Below are positions 16,962 to 25,903 of a stretch of 64,000 nucleotides of DNA, one piece after another. The translations under genes were made by a program, and so were the position numbers. The notes beneath the pieces were generated by a model. That model searched no databases. It had not been told where the DNA came from and saw only the letters and a program-made list of their open reading frames with translations. How positions within the stretch are numbered: position 1 is the stretch's first letter; every line of letters starts with the position of its first letter. Source of the DNA: Acaudatibacter sp963835495. GTDB lineage: Bacteria; Pseudomonadota; Alphaproteobacteria; Caulobacterales; Caulobacteraceae. The stretch spans positions 310,001-374,000 of the forward strand of contig CAWIFQ010000003.1 in the NCBI GenBank assembly GCA_963835495.1, in the 5' to 3' direction.

Positions 16962-17050
16962 TCGGGTTTCCTCCTGACGCCTCTGCGTCGGCGAAGGTTC
17001 TAGAAGGGCCGTCGCAACGCGCAAGTCTGACCCGGCGGCAGGAGCCAGCG

Positions 17051-17677
17051 ATGTCCGGCGAGATCGTCCTCTACCGCGCCCTGGCGAGCCGCGCGTTTCC
17101 GGTGCTGTGGCTGCTGGAGGAGCTGGGCCTCGCGTATCGCAGCGAGATCGTCAGCCTGGCCGATTGGCGCCGGCCCGAGCGGCTGCTCGAGATCACGCCC
17201 TCCGGCAAGGTCCCGGCGGTGGTCGACGGCGAGACGGTGGTCACCGAGGCGCCGGCGATCTGCCTCTACCTGGCCGACCGCTACGGCGACGGCGCGCTGG
17301 CCCCGAAGTTCGACGAGCCGGACCGCGGGCCCTACCTGAAGTGGATGGTCTGGTCGACCGCGGTGCTTGAGCCGGCGCGCGAGCTGCAGCTCACCACGGT
17401 GGTCCCGCCGAAGAGCGCCTGGGGCGTCGGCTGGCCGGCGTGGGAGCTGGTGCTGCAGGAGCTCGCCGACGCGGTCGAGCATCGCCAATGGCTGCTCGGC
17501 GACCGCTTCAGCGCCGCCGACGTGATGCTGGGCTCGGTGCTGTCGATCAGCCTGTTCTGCGAGATGATCCCGCCGCAGCCCGCGCTCACCGCGTACAACG
17601 AGCGCCTCGCGGCGCGCCCGGCCAACCAGAGGGCCGGCCAGCTCAACTGGCCGCCGGCAAGGTTTCCTGCCAGTTAG
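17051..17677 (+). CDS. Glutathione S-transferase family protein
   Basis: A 208-residue protein with the thioredoxin-like N-terminal domain (IVLYRALASRAFPVLWLLEELGLAY, PSGKVPAVVDGETVVTEAPAICLYLAD) and the helical C-terminal domain (YLKWMVWSTAVLEPARE, FSAADVMLGSVLS). The PSGKVPAV cis-Pro and TEAPAI glutathione-binding motifs are present. It is followed 5 bases later by a haloacid dehalogenase and then by another GST, a plausible detoxification operon for halogenated or electrophilic compounds. The substrate is not predictable. Confidence 0.87.
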   Translation: MSGEIVLYRALASRAFPVLWLLEELGLAYRSEIVSLADWRRPERLLEITPSGKVPAVVDGETVVTEAPAICLYLADRYGDGALAPKFDEPDRGPYLKWMVWSTAVLEPARELQLTTVVPPKSAWGVGWPAWELVLQELADAVEHRQWLLGDRFSAADVMLGSVLSISLFCEMIPPQPALTAYNERLAARPANQRAGQLNWPPARFPAS

Positions 17678-17682
17678 GCGCG

Positions 17683-18390
17683 ATGACCGAGATCAAGGCG
17701 CTGACCTTCGACGTGTTCGGCACGGTGGTCGACTGGCGTTCCGGCGTGGCGCGCGAAGCCGAGGCGGTGCTGGGGCCGAAGGGCCATGCGCTCGACTGGG
17801 GCGCGTTCGCCGACGGCTGGCGCGCCCGCTACGTCCCGGCGATGGCCAGGGTGGCGCGCGGCGAGCGGCCGTTCGCGGTGCTCGACGTGCTGCACCGGGA
17901 AAACCTGGTAGAGCTGCTGGCCGAACAGGAGATCGGCGGCCTCGCCGAAGCCGACATCGACCAGCTGAACCTCGCCTGGCATCGGCTCGATCCCTGGCCC
18001 GACGTGCTGGAGGGCATGGCGCGGCTGAAGTCGCGCTTCATCCTCGCCAGCCTCTCCAACGGCAACGTCGCGCTGATGGTCGACATGGCCCGCCGCGCCG
18101 GTCTGCCTTGGGACGTGATCCTGGGAGCGGAAGTGGCGCGGGCTTACAAGCCCTCGCCCGAGGCCTACGACAGTGCGGCGCGGATGCTGGCGTTGCAGCC
18201 GTCCGAGTGCCTGATGGTCGCCGCCCATCCGACCGACCTCGCCGCGGCCGCGACGCGAGGCTTTCGCACCGCCTATGTGCACCGCCCGCTGGAACGCGGG
18301 CCTGGCCGGGAGGCCAGGCGCCCGGCGGCCGGGACGTTCGACTATGCGGTCGAGGACCTGGTCGCCCTGGCGGTGGCGTTGGAGGCGTAG
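17683..18390 (+). CDS. Haloacid dehalogenase, type II (HAD superfamily)
   Basis: A 235-residue HAD hydrolase. The nucleophile Asp is in LTFDVFGTVVDWRSGV, Ser in LASLSNGNVALMVDMA, Lys in ARAYKPSPEAYDSAA, and the last acidic motif in LMVAAHPTDLAAAATRGFRTAYV. These match L-2-haloacid dehalogenases, where the last motif usually reads AAHxxDL. The reaction would be hydrolytic removal of halide from a 2-haloalkanoic acid to give the 2-hydroxy acid. It lies between two GST genes, with a 5-base gap to the upstream one. Confidence 0.85.
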   Translation: MTEIKALTFDVFGTVVDWRSGVAREAEAVLGPKGHALDWGAFADGWRARYVPAMARVARGERPFAVLDVLHRENLVELLAEQEIGGLAEADIDQLNLAWHRLDPWPDVLEGMARLKSRFILASLSNGNVALMVDMARRAGLPWDVILGAEVARAYKPSPEAYDSAARMLALQPSECLMVAAHPTDLAAAATRGFRTAYVHRPLERGPGREARRPAAGTFDYAVEDLVALAVALEA

Positions 18391-18501
18391 TCTTCCCGGC
18401 ACGCCTAATTCGCGCCAGGCTGTCGAAAACGCCGGCCGCCGTTCGACTTAGTCTCGCCGCGGCCGTTCGGGCCGATGACGCCACCGCGAGGGAGCCGACG
18501 G

Positions 18502-19136
18502 ATGATCACCATTTCCGCTTTTCGCTGGGTCCCGCCGTTCGCGCAGGGCCAGGTGCGAGACCTGCGCGCCCGCTGGGCGCTCGAGGAAGCCGGCATTCCG
18601 TACCAGACCCGGCTGATCGAACTGGGCGATGGGGACAAGCCCGAATACCGGGCGATGCAGCGTTCGGTCAGGTGCCGATCCTGGAGGAAGACGGCAAGGT
18701 GCTGTTCGAGACCGGCGCCATCGTGCTTCACATCGGCGAGCGGTCCGAGGCGCTGTTGCCGAAAGATCCCGACGCTCGCGCCCGGGCGACGCAGTGGCTG
18801 ATCGCGGCGCTCAATTCGATCGAGCCGCACATCATGAATGTGGTCACGGTCGAGCTGTTCAACGCCGACGAGGCGTGGGCCAAGCTGCGCCGGCCGGGCG
18901 CGCGGGAGTTCGCGGCGCGCCGCCTCGAGTCACTGGCCAATGCGCTCGGCGACAAGCCCTATCTCGACGGGGAACGGTTCACCGCGGGCGACCTGATGAT
19001 GACGACCGTGCTGCGCATCATCCCCAACCTCGTCACCGACCCGCGCCTCACGGCCTATGTCGAGCGCAATACCGCGCGTCCGGCGTTCCGCCGGGCCTAC
19101 GACGCGCAGATGGGCGACTTCAGGCAGGCGGCGTAG
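18502..19136 (+). CDS. Glutathione S-transferase family protein (one frame break)
   Basis: From ATG 18502 the N-terminal domain reads WALEEAGIPYQTRLIELGDGDKPEY. A missing base near 18660 shifts the frame, after which FGQVPILEEDGKVLFETGAIVLHIGERSEALLP and the C-terminal domain (FTAGDLMMTTVLRIIPNLVTDPRLTAYVERNTARPAFRRAY) continue to TAG at 19136. The total of about 211 residues is the normal GST size. The two halves join at the conserved cis-Pro loop, so I read one gene with a sequence error. Its 3' end overlaps the convergent ArsR gene by 17 bases. Confidence 0.8.
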
Positions 19137-19488
19137 GCGCGAGGGACTTCGCGCCGTAAATGTCGCACAGCAGGTCGATCACGCGCGAGGCCGCGGCGTC
19201 GTCGAGCCGGTAGTAGATCGTCTGCGCGTCCCGGCGGGTCGCCACCAGCCCGTCGGCGCGCAGCTTGGCCAGGTGCTGCGAGGCGGCCGACTGGGCGAGG
19301 CCTACGTGTTGCGCCAGTTCGCCGACCGAACTCTCGCCCTGGCTCAGGCGGCAGAGCAGGATCAGGCGCTGCTCGCTCGCCAGCAGCTTCAACAGCCGCG
19401 TCGCGGCCGCCGCGCTGGCTTCGAGGGCCTTCAAGTCCGGGTCCGCCGCCGCGGCGGCTCTGACCTTGGAAGCGGCGGTCGCTTTCAT
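19120..19488 (-). CDS. ArsR-family repressor of the SqrR/BigR type
   Basis: A 122-residue winged-helix repressor. LLASEQRLILLCRLSQGESSVGELAQHVGLAQSAASQHLAKLRADGLVATRRDAQTIYYRL matches the persulfide-sensing SqrR/BigR/YgaV branch, whose dithiol forms a tetrasulfide with reactive sulfur species and so releases DNA. The proximal Cys is residue 46 in LLCRL. The distal one is Cys108 in LLCDIYG, one helical turn earlier than the usual position after the Tyr. It is the last gene of the minus-strand run membrane-fusion protein, RND, AhpD-like, ArsR. The divergent arm carries sulfide:quinone oxidoreductase, supporting a sulfur-sensing role. Confidence 0.82.
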   Translation of the reverse strand: MKATAASKVRAAAAADPDLKALEASAAAATRLLKLLASEQRLILLCRLSQGESSVGELAQHVGLAQSAASQHLAKLRADGLVATRRDAQTIYYRLDDAAASRVIDLLCDIYGAKSLAPTPPA

Positions 19489-19516
19489 CCGGTCCGGTTC
19501 ATCATCCGCTGCGACC

Positions 19517-19876
19517 CTATCCGGCGACGTGGCATTTGGCGAACTGGTCGAACGCCTCCAGCGCCTGGGCTGCGTACATCACGCTGGGGCCTGCGCCCAT
19601 GTAGATCGCCATCCCCATCGTCTCCAGCACTTCCTCGCGGCTGGCGCCCTGGCGCGCGGCGGCTTCGGCGTGGAAGGCGATGCAGCCATCGCAGCGCGTC
19701 GCCACCGAGATCGCCAGCGCGATCAGCTCCTTGGTCTTGGTGTCCAGCGCCTTGGGCTCCAGCGCGGCGCGCGCCAGCGCGGAGAACGCCTTCATCGGCT
19801 CGGCCGCGCCGCCGCGCAGCGGCTTCAGCGCCTCGGAAAGCTCTGCGGCGGTCTGGCGCCAGTCGTGGGTGGGCAT
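19517..19876 (-). CDS. AhpD-like carboxymuconolactone decarboxylase family protein
   Basis: A 119-residue single-domain CMD/AhpD protein: LDTKTKELIALAISVATRCDGCIAFHAEAAARQGASREEVLETMGMAIYMGAGPSVMYAAQALEAF. It keeps the redox-active CDGC followed by the conserved His (CIAFH) of the AhpD active site. AhpD proteins are thiol-disulfide peroxidase partners, so a role in reducing peroxides or persulfides is plausible here. The ATG at 19876 is chosen because AAGGA lies 8 bases upstream. It starts 10 bases after the RND pump stop and ends 28 bases before the ArsR start, inside one operon. Confidence 0.85.
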   Translation of the reverse strand: MPTHDWRQTAAELSEALKPLRGGAAEPMKAFSALARAALEPKALDTKTKELIALAISVATRCDGCIAFHAEAAARQGASREEVLETMGMAIYMGAGPSVMYAAQALEAFDQFAKCHVAG

Positions 19877-19886
19877 GGGATGTCCT

Positions 19887-22800
19887 TCAGGCTGCGGCCG
19901 GCGTCGGCGCGCCCTTGTCGCCGCGCAGGACGACATAGATCGCGGGGATCACCAGCACGGTGAGCAGGGTCGAGGAGGCGAGGCCGAACAGCAGCGAGAT
20001 CGCCAGGCCCTGGAAGATTGGGTCGGTGAGGATCACTGCCGCGCCGATCATGGCCGCCAGCGCGGTGAGCAGGATCGGCTTGAAGCGGATCGCGCCGGCC
20101 TTCAGCAGCACTTCGCGCAGCGGAGCGCCGGAGCCCTGTTCGTGCCGGATGAAGTCCACCAGCAGGATCGAGTTGCGCACGATGATGCCGGCCAGCGCAA
20201 TGAAGCCGATCATCGAGGTGGCGGTGAACGGCGCGTGGAACAGGATGTGGCCGATGACGATGCCGACCAGGGTGAGCGGGATCGGCGTCAGCACCACCAG
20301 CGGCGGCGGAAGCTTTTGAACTGAGCGACGACCAGGAAGTAGATGCCGAGGATCGCCACGCCGAACGCCGCGCCCATGTCGCGGAACGTCACCCAGGTGA
20401 TCTCCCATTCGCCGTCCCAGAGCAGCGTTGGCTTGGATCTCGTCGGCTGGGCTGGCCGTTCAGCCGGATGGCGGGCCTGGGAAGCGCGCCCCAGTCGTGG
20501 TGGGCGATGGCGTTGTCGACGTCGAGCATGCCGTAGATCGGCGCCTCGTACTGGCCCGCCAGCTCGGCGGTGACCATCTCGGCGTCGCGGCCATCGCGGC
20601 GGAACAGGTGCGGCGAGCCGGCTTCGTGGGTCGCCTGCACCACCTCGCCGAGCGTCACCAGCTTCGGGGCGCCGGCGATCCGGGTGATGGCCACCGGCGT
20701 CGTCGCCAGCCGGTCCGACCAGGTGCGGTCCGACTGCGGCAGGCGAATCGAGATCTCCATCGGCGTGCGCCCCTCGCCGCGGTGCGAGTAGCCCACCGTC
20801 TCCCCGCCCAGCACCGCGGCGATCGAGTCGAACACCTCGCGGTCGGAGACGCCGAAGATATTCCAGCTGCTCGCGCACCGGGGTGAGCCGCAGCTGTGGC
20901 CGGGGCTCGCCGTGGCTGTCGTCGACGTCGACGATGTAGGGAATCGACTTGAAGATCGCCTTCACCTGGTCGGCGACCGTGCGGCGCGTGGCGGCGTCGG
21001 GGCCGTAGATCTCGGCCAGCAGGGTCGCCAGCACCGGCGGGCCGGGCGGGGCCTCGACCACGCGCAGCGTCGATCCGGGCGGCAGGGCCAGCTTGGCCAG
21101 TCGCTGGCGCAGGTCGAGGGCGATCGCGTGGCTGGCGCGCGAGCGCTTGTCCTTCGGCGAGAGTTCGATCTGCAGGTCGCCCATCTCCGGGCGGTTGCGC
21201 AGGTAGTAGTGGCGCACCAGGCCGTTGAAGTTGAACGGCGCGGCGGTCCCGGCGTAGGCCTCCGCGGAGATCACCTCCGGCAGGCCCTTGGTGACGGCCG
21301 CGGCCTGCGCGAGCGTCCGCTCGGTGGCCTCCAGGCTCGCCCCCTGCGGCAGGTCCAGCACCACCTGCAGCTCCGACTTGTTGTCGAACGGCAGCAGCTT
21401 CACCGTCACCGTCTTGGTGGCGAACAGCGCGCAGGCGAGCAGCGTCGCGACGCCGACCGCGATCAGGAAGGTCCACGCGCTCCGGCGGGTCGCGATCACC
21501 CGGCCCGCCACGCGCCGGTAGAGGCGGCCAAGCCGCCCCTCGTGGTCCTCGTGGCCTCCCGCAGCCAGGGTCTTGCGGGCGAAGCGGATCATCAGCCAGG
21601 GCGCGATCACCACGGCGACGAAGAATGAAAACACCATCGCCGCCGAGGCGTTGACCGGGATCGGCGCCATGTAGGGGCCCATCATCCCGGAGACGAACAG
21701 CATCGGCAGCAGCGCGGTGACGACGGTCAGGGTGGCGATCACGGTCGGGTTGCCGACCTCGGCCACCGCCTCGATCGTCGCCTGCTGGCGGCTGCGGCCG
21801 TCGTTCATCGCCCAATGCCGCGAGATGTTCTCGATCATGACGATGGCGTCGTCGACCAGGATGCCGATCGAGAAGATCAGGGCGAACAGGCTGACGCGGT
21901 TGATGGTGTAGCCCATCAGGTTGGAGGCGAAGAGCGTCAGCAGGATCGTCGTGGGGATGACGATGGCGGTGACCAGCGCCTCGCGCAGGCCGATCGCGAA
22001 CGCGATCAGGGCCACGATCGAGAGCGTCGCCAGTCCCAGGTGGAACAGCAGCTCGTTGGCCTTGTCGTTGGCCGTCTCGCCGTAGTTGCGGGTGACCGAG
22101 ACCTGCAGGTCGGCCGGCAACAGCGAGCCCTTCAGGCTCTCGACGCGCCGCAGGATGTCGCCGGCCACCACCACGGCGTTGGCGCCCTTGCGCTTGGCGA
22201 TGGCGAGGCTGACGGCCGGCGTCTCGCTCCAGCCCTGGCCGGCGCGGGCGTAGCGCCAGACCCGCGCCTGGTCCTCGCGCGGCGCCTGCACGACGTTGGC
22301 GACGTCGCGCACATAGACCGGCGTCCCGCTGGCCGACTGCACGGTGAGCAGGCCGACGTCGTCCGGCGTCTGCAGCGTGCGCCCGGCGATCACGTCGGTC
22401 GCCTGGCCCCCCGTCGCGTACCTGGCCGGCGGGGAAGCTGCGGTCGGCCTCGCGCACCGCCTCGATCAGCCCGCCCAGCGGCACGCCGCGGGCGTTCAGC
22501 CGCTCCGGGTCCGGCTCGATGCGGATCTCCTCCGGCCGGCCGCCGGCGATGAAGGTCAGGCCAACGTTGTCGACCTTGGCGATCTCGGTGCGCAGCTTGC
22601 CGGCGATCTCGTAGAGCGCCTGGTCGTTCCAGCGGCCGGCCGCCTCCGGCTTCGGCGACAGCGTCAGCACCAACGCCGGCACGTCGTTGATGCCGTGGGC
22701 CACGATCAGCGGCTCGGGGATGCCGACTGGGATCTTGTCGTAGTTGGCGCGGATCTTCTCGTGGATGCGGACGATCGCGTTGTCGGGATCGGTCCCGACC

Positions 22801-23102
22801 TTGAAGCGGGCGGTGACCATCACCTGGTTGTCGTCGGCCTGGGTGTAGACGTGGTCGACGTCGTTGACGCTCTTGACGATGGTCTCCAGCGGCTTGGCCA
22901 CCAGCTCGACGGCGTCGGGGGCGCTCAGGCCGTCGGCGCGCACCATGATGTCGACCATCGGCACGCTGATCTGCGGCTCCTCCTCGCGCGGGATCGAGAC
23001 CACCGCCAGCAGGCCCATCGCGATCGCCGCGATCAGGAACAGCGGCGTCAGCGGCGAAGTGAGGGTGGCGGCGGTCAGCCGGCCGGAGAGGCCCAGTTTC
23101 AT
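19887..23102 (-). CDS. RND efflux transporter, inner-membrane permease (about four frame breaks)
   Basis: An AcrB-type proton-driven pump of about 1071 residues (3216 bases) when breaks near 22410, 20861, 20450 and 20312 are bridged. The first lies in a run of six G on the coding strand. Visible are the N-terminal helix and IPREEEPQISVP, the porter phrases VAKPLETIVKSVNDVDHVYT and IRANYDKIPVGIPEPLIVAHG, and helix 4 with the proton-relay acids (FSIGILVDDAIVMIENISRHWAM). The C-terminal TM bundle has GFIALAGIIVRNSILLVDFI and GLASSTLLTVLVIPAIYVVL. The ATG overlaps the end of the membrane-fusion gene. The matching TolC-type gene is in the divergent arm. Exported substrate unknown; the context points to sulfur or thiol species. 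Confidence 0.88.
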
Positions 23103-24175
23103 GGTTGTGGGCCGGGCGCGACCAGGGTGTCGCCGACCGAGACACCCGACAGCACCTCCAGCTGCCCGGCGGCGGCGCCGGCGGCGAGTTGCACGGGAAC
23201 CTCGTCGAGCCCCCCGCCGGCGTTCAGCACCCGGACATAGTCCACGCCGGACCGGGAAATGACGAAGCGGGCCGGTATGACGATCGCCGCCCGCTCGCCG
23301 AGCGCGAGGCGCACCGCGATGCGGCGACCGATCGGTCCTTCGGAGAGGCCCGGCGCGTCGAGGTCGGCCACCACCTTGCCGGCGGTGACCGACGGATAGA
23401 CCTGCAAGACCGTCGCGGTGGCGGCGGCCTGGCCCGGCTCGCCGGTCGCGAGCTCGACGCGTTGTCCGACCTTCAGCAACCCGGCGTCGGCCTCGGGGGC
23501 CTCGATCCTCAGCACGGTCGGGCCGGCGGTCAGGGTGGCGATCGACTGGCCGGGCATCACGACCGAGCCGGCCGGGACATCGGCATGCAGCACGCGGCCG
23601 TCGGCGGGGGCCAACACCGCGCCCTGCGCCGCCATTTCCGCGCTCGCGCCGCGCTGCGCCTGGGCGGCGCCCAGCGCGCCCGCGGCCGCGCTGGCCTGGG
23701 CCTTCACCTGGTCGAGCCGCGCCTTGGCGTAGACGCCGTGTTCGTAGAGGTCCTGGGTGCGCGCCAGCTCGGCCCGGGCGTTGACGCTCTGGGCGGCGGC
23801 CGCGCCGACCTGGGCGTCGTAGGCGCGGGTCTCCAGGCCGATCCGCGGATCGGTGACGACGCCGATCACCTGGCCGCGGCGGACAAAGTCGCCCTCCTTC
23901 ACGTTCAGCCGCACGAGTGTTCCGGCGATCCGGGCGCGGGCCTCGGCCTGGTCGCGCGAGGTGACGGTGGCGGCGACCGGCTTCAGCTCCGGCGTCTGAG
24001 TGAGCCGGACCACGAAGCGCTCGCCAGCGACAGCCGGCGCGGGCGGCGCGGTATGGCTGCGCTCGCCGCAGGCAGCGACGGCGAGCAGGGCGCAGGCCGC
24101 CAGACCGGCCGCAGTCCGTCGCATATCCGGCTTGCAGCTTGCGCCTTTGGGTCCTGGGAGAGGGGTCCCGGACAT
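23099..24175 (-). CDS. RND membrane-fusion (periplasmic adaptor) lipoprotein
   Basis: A 358-residue HlyD/AcrA-type adaptor. AGLAACALLAVAACGERS is a lipoprotein signal with Cys as acylation site. Then come the lipoyl half-motifs (ARARIAGTLVRLNVKEGDFVRRGQVIGVV and AAQGAVLAPADGRVLHADVPAGSVVMPGQSIATL), an Ala-rich hairpin, and a beta-barrel/MP domain to the end. The ATG at 24175 has GAGGTGG six bases upstream and is chosen; ATG 24124 (MRRTAAG) would give a more classical signal peptide. It is the first gene of the efflux operon, directly behind the shared divergent promoter/operator, and its stop overlaps the pump start. Confidence 0.87.
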   Translation of the reverse strand: MSGTPLPGPKGASCKPDMRRTAAGLAACALLAVAACGERSHTAPPAPAVAGERFVVRLTQTPELKPVAATVTSRDQAEARARIAGTLVRLNVKEGDFVRRGQVIGVVTDPRIGLETRAYDAQVGAAAAQSVNARAELARTQDLYEHGVYAKARLDQVKAQASAAAGALGAAQAQRGASAEMAAQGAVLAPADGRVLHADVPAGSVVMPGQSIATLTAGPTVLRIEAPEADAGLLKVGQRVELATGEPGQAAATATVLQVYPSVTAGKVVADLDAPGLSEGPIGRRIAVRLALGERAAIVIPARFVISRSGVDYVRVLNAGGGLDEVPVQLAAGAAAGQLEVLSGVSVGDTLVAPGPQP

Positions 24176-24200
24176 ATATGCCCACCTCGTAAATTAGACA

Positions 24201-24229
24201 TTGCGAATATGCATGACTATGAATATACA
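24201..24229 (+). promoter_or_regulatory. Promoter of the sulfide:quinone oxidoreductase operon
   Basis: TTGCGA (24201-24206), exactly 17 bases, then TATACA (24224-24229). The operator-like repeat at 24209-24224 fills the spacer. The SQR ATG is at 24342. Confidence 0.5.
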
Positions 24230-24235
24230 AGTCAA
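24207..24235 (-). promoter_or_regulatory. Divergent promoter of the RND efflux operon
   Basis: On the minus strand TTGACT (24230-24235), then 18 bases, then a CATATT -10 (24206-24211 region). It overlaps the plus-strand promoter almost completely, so one bound repressor would silence both arms. The adaptor ATG is at 24175. Confidence 0.45.
24209..24224. promoter_or_regulatory. Imperfect inverted repeat, candidate SqrR/BigR-type operator
   Basis: ATGCATGACTATGAAT, read on the other strand as ATTC-N8-GCAT, is one base off the ATTC-N8-GAAT motif that I recall being reported for SqrR. It lies inside both divergent promoters in a locally AT-rich stretch that is unusual for this GC-rich window. 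Confidence 0.5.
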
Positions 24236-24341
24236 GCGATCGAGGCGAGCCTATCGGGCCGGTGCTTGTGTGCCTTGCGATAGGTCAAGGCGCTGGGTGG
24301 CGGACGGGCGGAAGCTGCGGACACTGGAAAAGAGGAACGCC

Positions 24342-25629
24342 ATGAGCAAGCCGAACATCGTGGTGCTTGGCGCCGGACTGGGCGGCGCGGTGGCCGCGTT
24401 CGAGATTCGCGAGGCGGCGGGGCGCGACGCCGAGGTGACTGTTGTCTCGCAGGGCGGCACGTTCCAGTTCGTGCCGTCCAATCCGTGGGTCGCGGTCGGC
24501 TGGCGCAAGCGCGACGACCTCGAGGTGAAGCTCGGCCCGGTGCTGGCCCGCAAGGGTGTCGCGCTGCGCGACTGCGGGGCCAAGCGCGTCGTTCCCGGCG
24601 GAAAATCGTGTCGAGCTGAACGACGGCGAGAGCCTCGCCTACGACTACCTCGTCATCGCCACCGGCCCGGAACTCGCCTTCGACGAGATCGAAGGGCTCG
24701 GGCCGTTCGGCGGCCACACCCAGTCGATCTGCCACATCGACCACGCCGAGAAGGCCGCGGCCGCGTTCGAAGCCTTCGCCAAAGCGCCGGGGCCAATCGT
24801 GGTCGGCGCGGTGCAGGCCGCCTCCTGCTTCGGCCCGGCCTACGAGTTCGCGATGATCCTCAACGCTGAACTCCGCAAGCGGAAGATCCGCGACCGTGTG
24901 CCGATCACCTTCGTCACCTCGGAGCCCTACATCGGCCACCTCGGCCTCGACGGGGTCGGCGACACCAAGGGCCTGCTCGAAAGCGCGATGCGCGATCGCG
25001 ACATCAAGTGGATCACCAACGCCAAGGTCAGCTCGGTCGAGCCGGGCGTGGTCCACGTCGAGGAAGTCGGCGAGGACGGCCAGACCAAGGCCAGGCACGA
25101 CCTGCCGTTCGCCTATTCCATGCTGCTGCCGGCGTTCCGGGGCGTGCCGGCCGTGCGCGGGATCGAAGGGCTGACCAATCCGCGCGGCTTCATCCTGGTC
25201 GACAACCACCAGCGCAATCCGACGTTCAAGAACGTCTTTGCGCTCGGCGTCTGCGTCGCCATCGCCCCGACCGGCAAGACACCGGTGCCGGTGGGCGTGC
25301 CCAAGACCGGCTTCATGATCGAGAGCATGGTCACCGCCATCGCCGCCAACCTGCGCCAGGAGCTGGACGGCCAGGCGCCGACCAACGAGGCGACCTGGAA
25401 CGCGATCTGCCTGGCCGACTTCGGCGACGGCGGCGTCGCCTTCTTCGCCCAGCCGCAGATCCCGCCGCGTAACGTCAACTGGGCCTCGAGCGGCAAGTGG
25501 GTGCACACCGCCAAGGCTGCGTTCGAGAAGTACTTCATCGGCAAGATCCGCCACGGCGAGACCCAGCCCTTCTACGAGAAGATGGCGCTCGACCTCATGG
25601 GCGCGCGCAAACTGAAGGTTCCGGCCTGA
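24342..25629 (+). CDS. sqr: Sulfide:quinone oxidoreductase (one frame break)
   Basis: A flavoprotein of about 428 residues that oxidises sulfide to sulfane sulfur and passes electrons to the quinone pool at the inner membrane. The FAD motif is at the start (IVVLGAGLGGAVAAFEI). The three SQR cysteines are recognisable: SICHIDHAEKA, QAASCFGPAYEFAMIL, and WNAICLADFGDGG. TPVPVGVPKTGFMIESMVTAI and the C-terminal KWVHTAKAAFEKYFIGKIRHG membrane-anchor region also match SQR. One extra C near 24592 splits the gene. The start has AGAGGAA upstream. It leads the operon SQR, DUF2892, TolC and is divergent from the RND efflux operon. Confidence 0.87.
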
Positions 25630-25698
25630 TGCCTGGCGACCAGATCACCGCCTTCGCCCGCCAGTCCCTGGCGGCCGTGAGCGCGGAAGGAGACCACC

Positions 25699-25902
25699 AT
25701 GTCTATTGACAGAGCCGTCATGGCTTTCGCGGGCGCGCTGGTGCTCGCCAGCCTCGCCCTCGGCTATTTCTTCAACCCGCTATGGTTCTGGCTGACCGCC
25801 TTCGTCGGCGCCAACCTGCTGCAGGCGTCGTTCACCGGCTTCTGCCCGGCGGCGATGATCTTCAAGTCGCTCGGCATTCGGCCAGGCGAAGCCTTCCGCT
25901 GA
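25699..25902 (+). CDS. DUF2892 (YgaP-type) inner-membrane protein
   Basis: A 67-residue two-helix protein: RAVMAFAGALVLASLALGYFF, then WFWLTAFVGANLLQASFTGFCPAAMIFKSLGI. The GFCPAAMIFKSLG ending is the hallmark of the DUF2892 domain, which in YgaP is fused to a rhodanese and often neighbours sulfide-oxidation or BigR-regulated genes. The ATG has AAGGAG 8 bases upstream. A 26-codon ORF (25629-25709) overlapping the SQR stop precedes it and is probably not a gene. The TolC-type gene begins 1 base after its stop. Confidence 0.85.
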   Translation: MSIDRAVMAFAGALVLASLALGYFFNPLWFWLTAFVGANLLQASFTGFCPAAMIFKSLGIRPGEAFR

Positions 25903-25903
25903 A

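Noticed and set aside
16173..17024. Longer start of the SDR gene at 17024
   Set aside because: The extra residues are not part of the SDR fold and a strong GGAGG lies before the ATG at 16961.
25629..25709. 26-codon ORF overlapping the SQR stop
   Set aside because: No resemblance to any family and no Shine-Dalgarno of its own; likely spacer between SQR and DUF2892.
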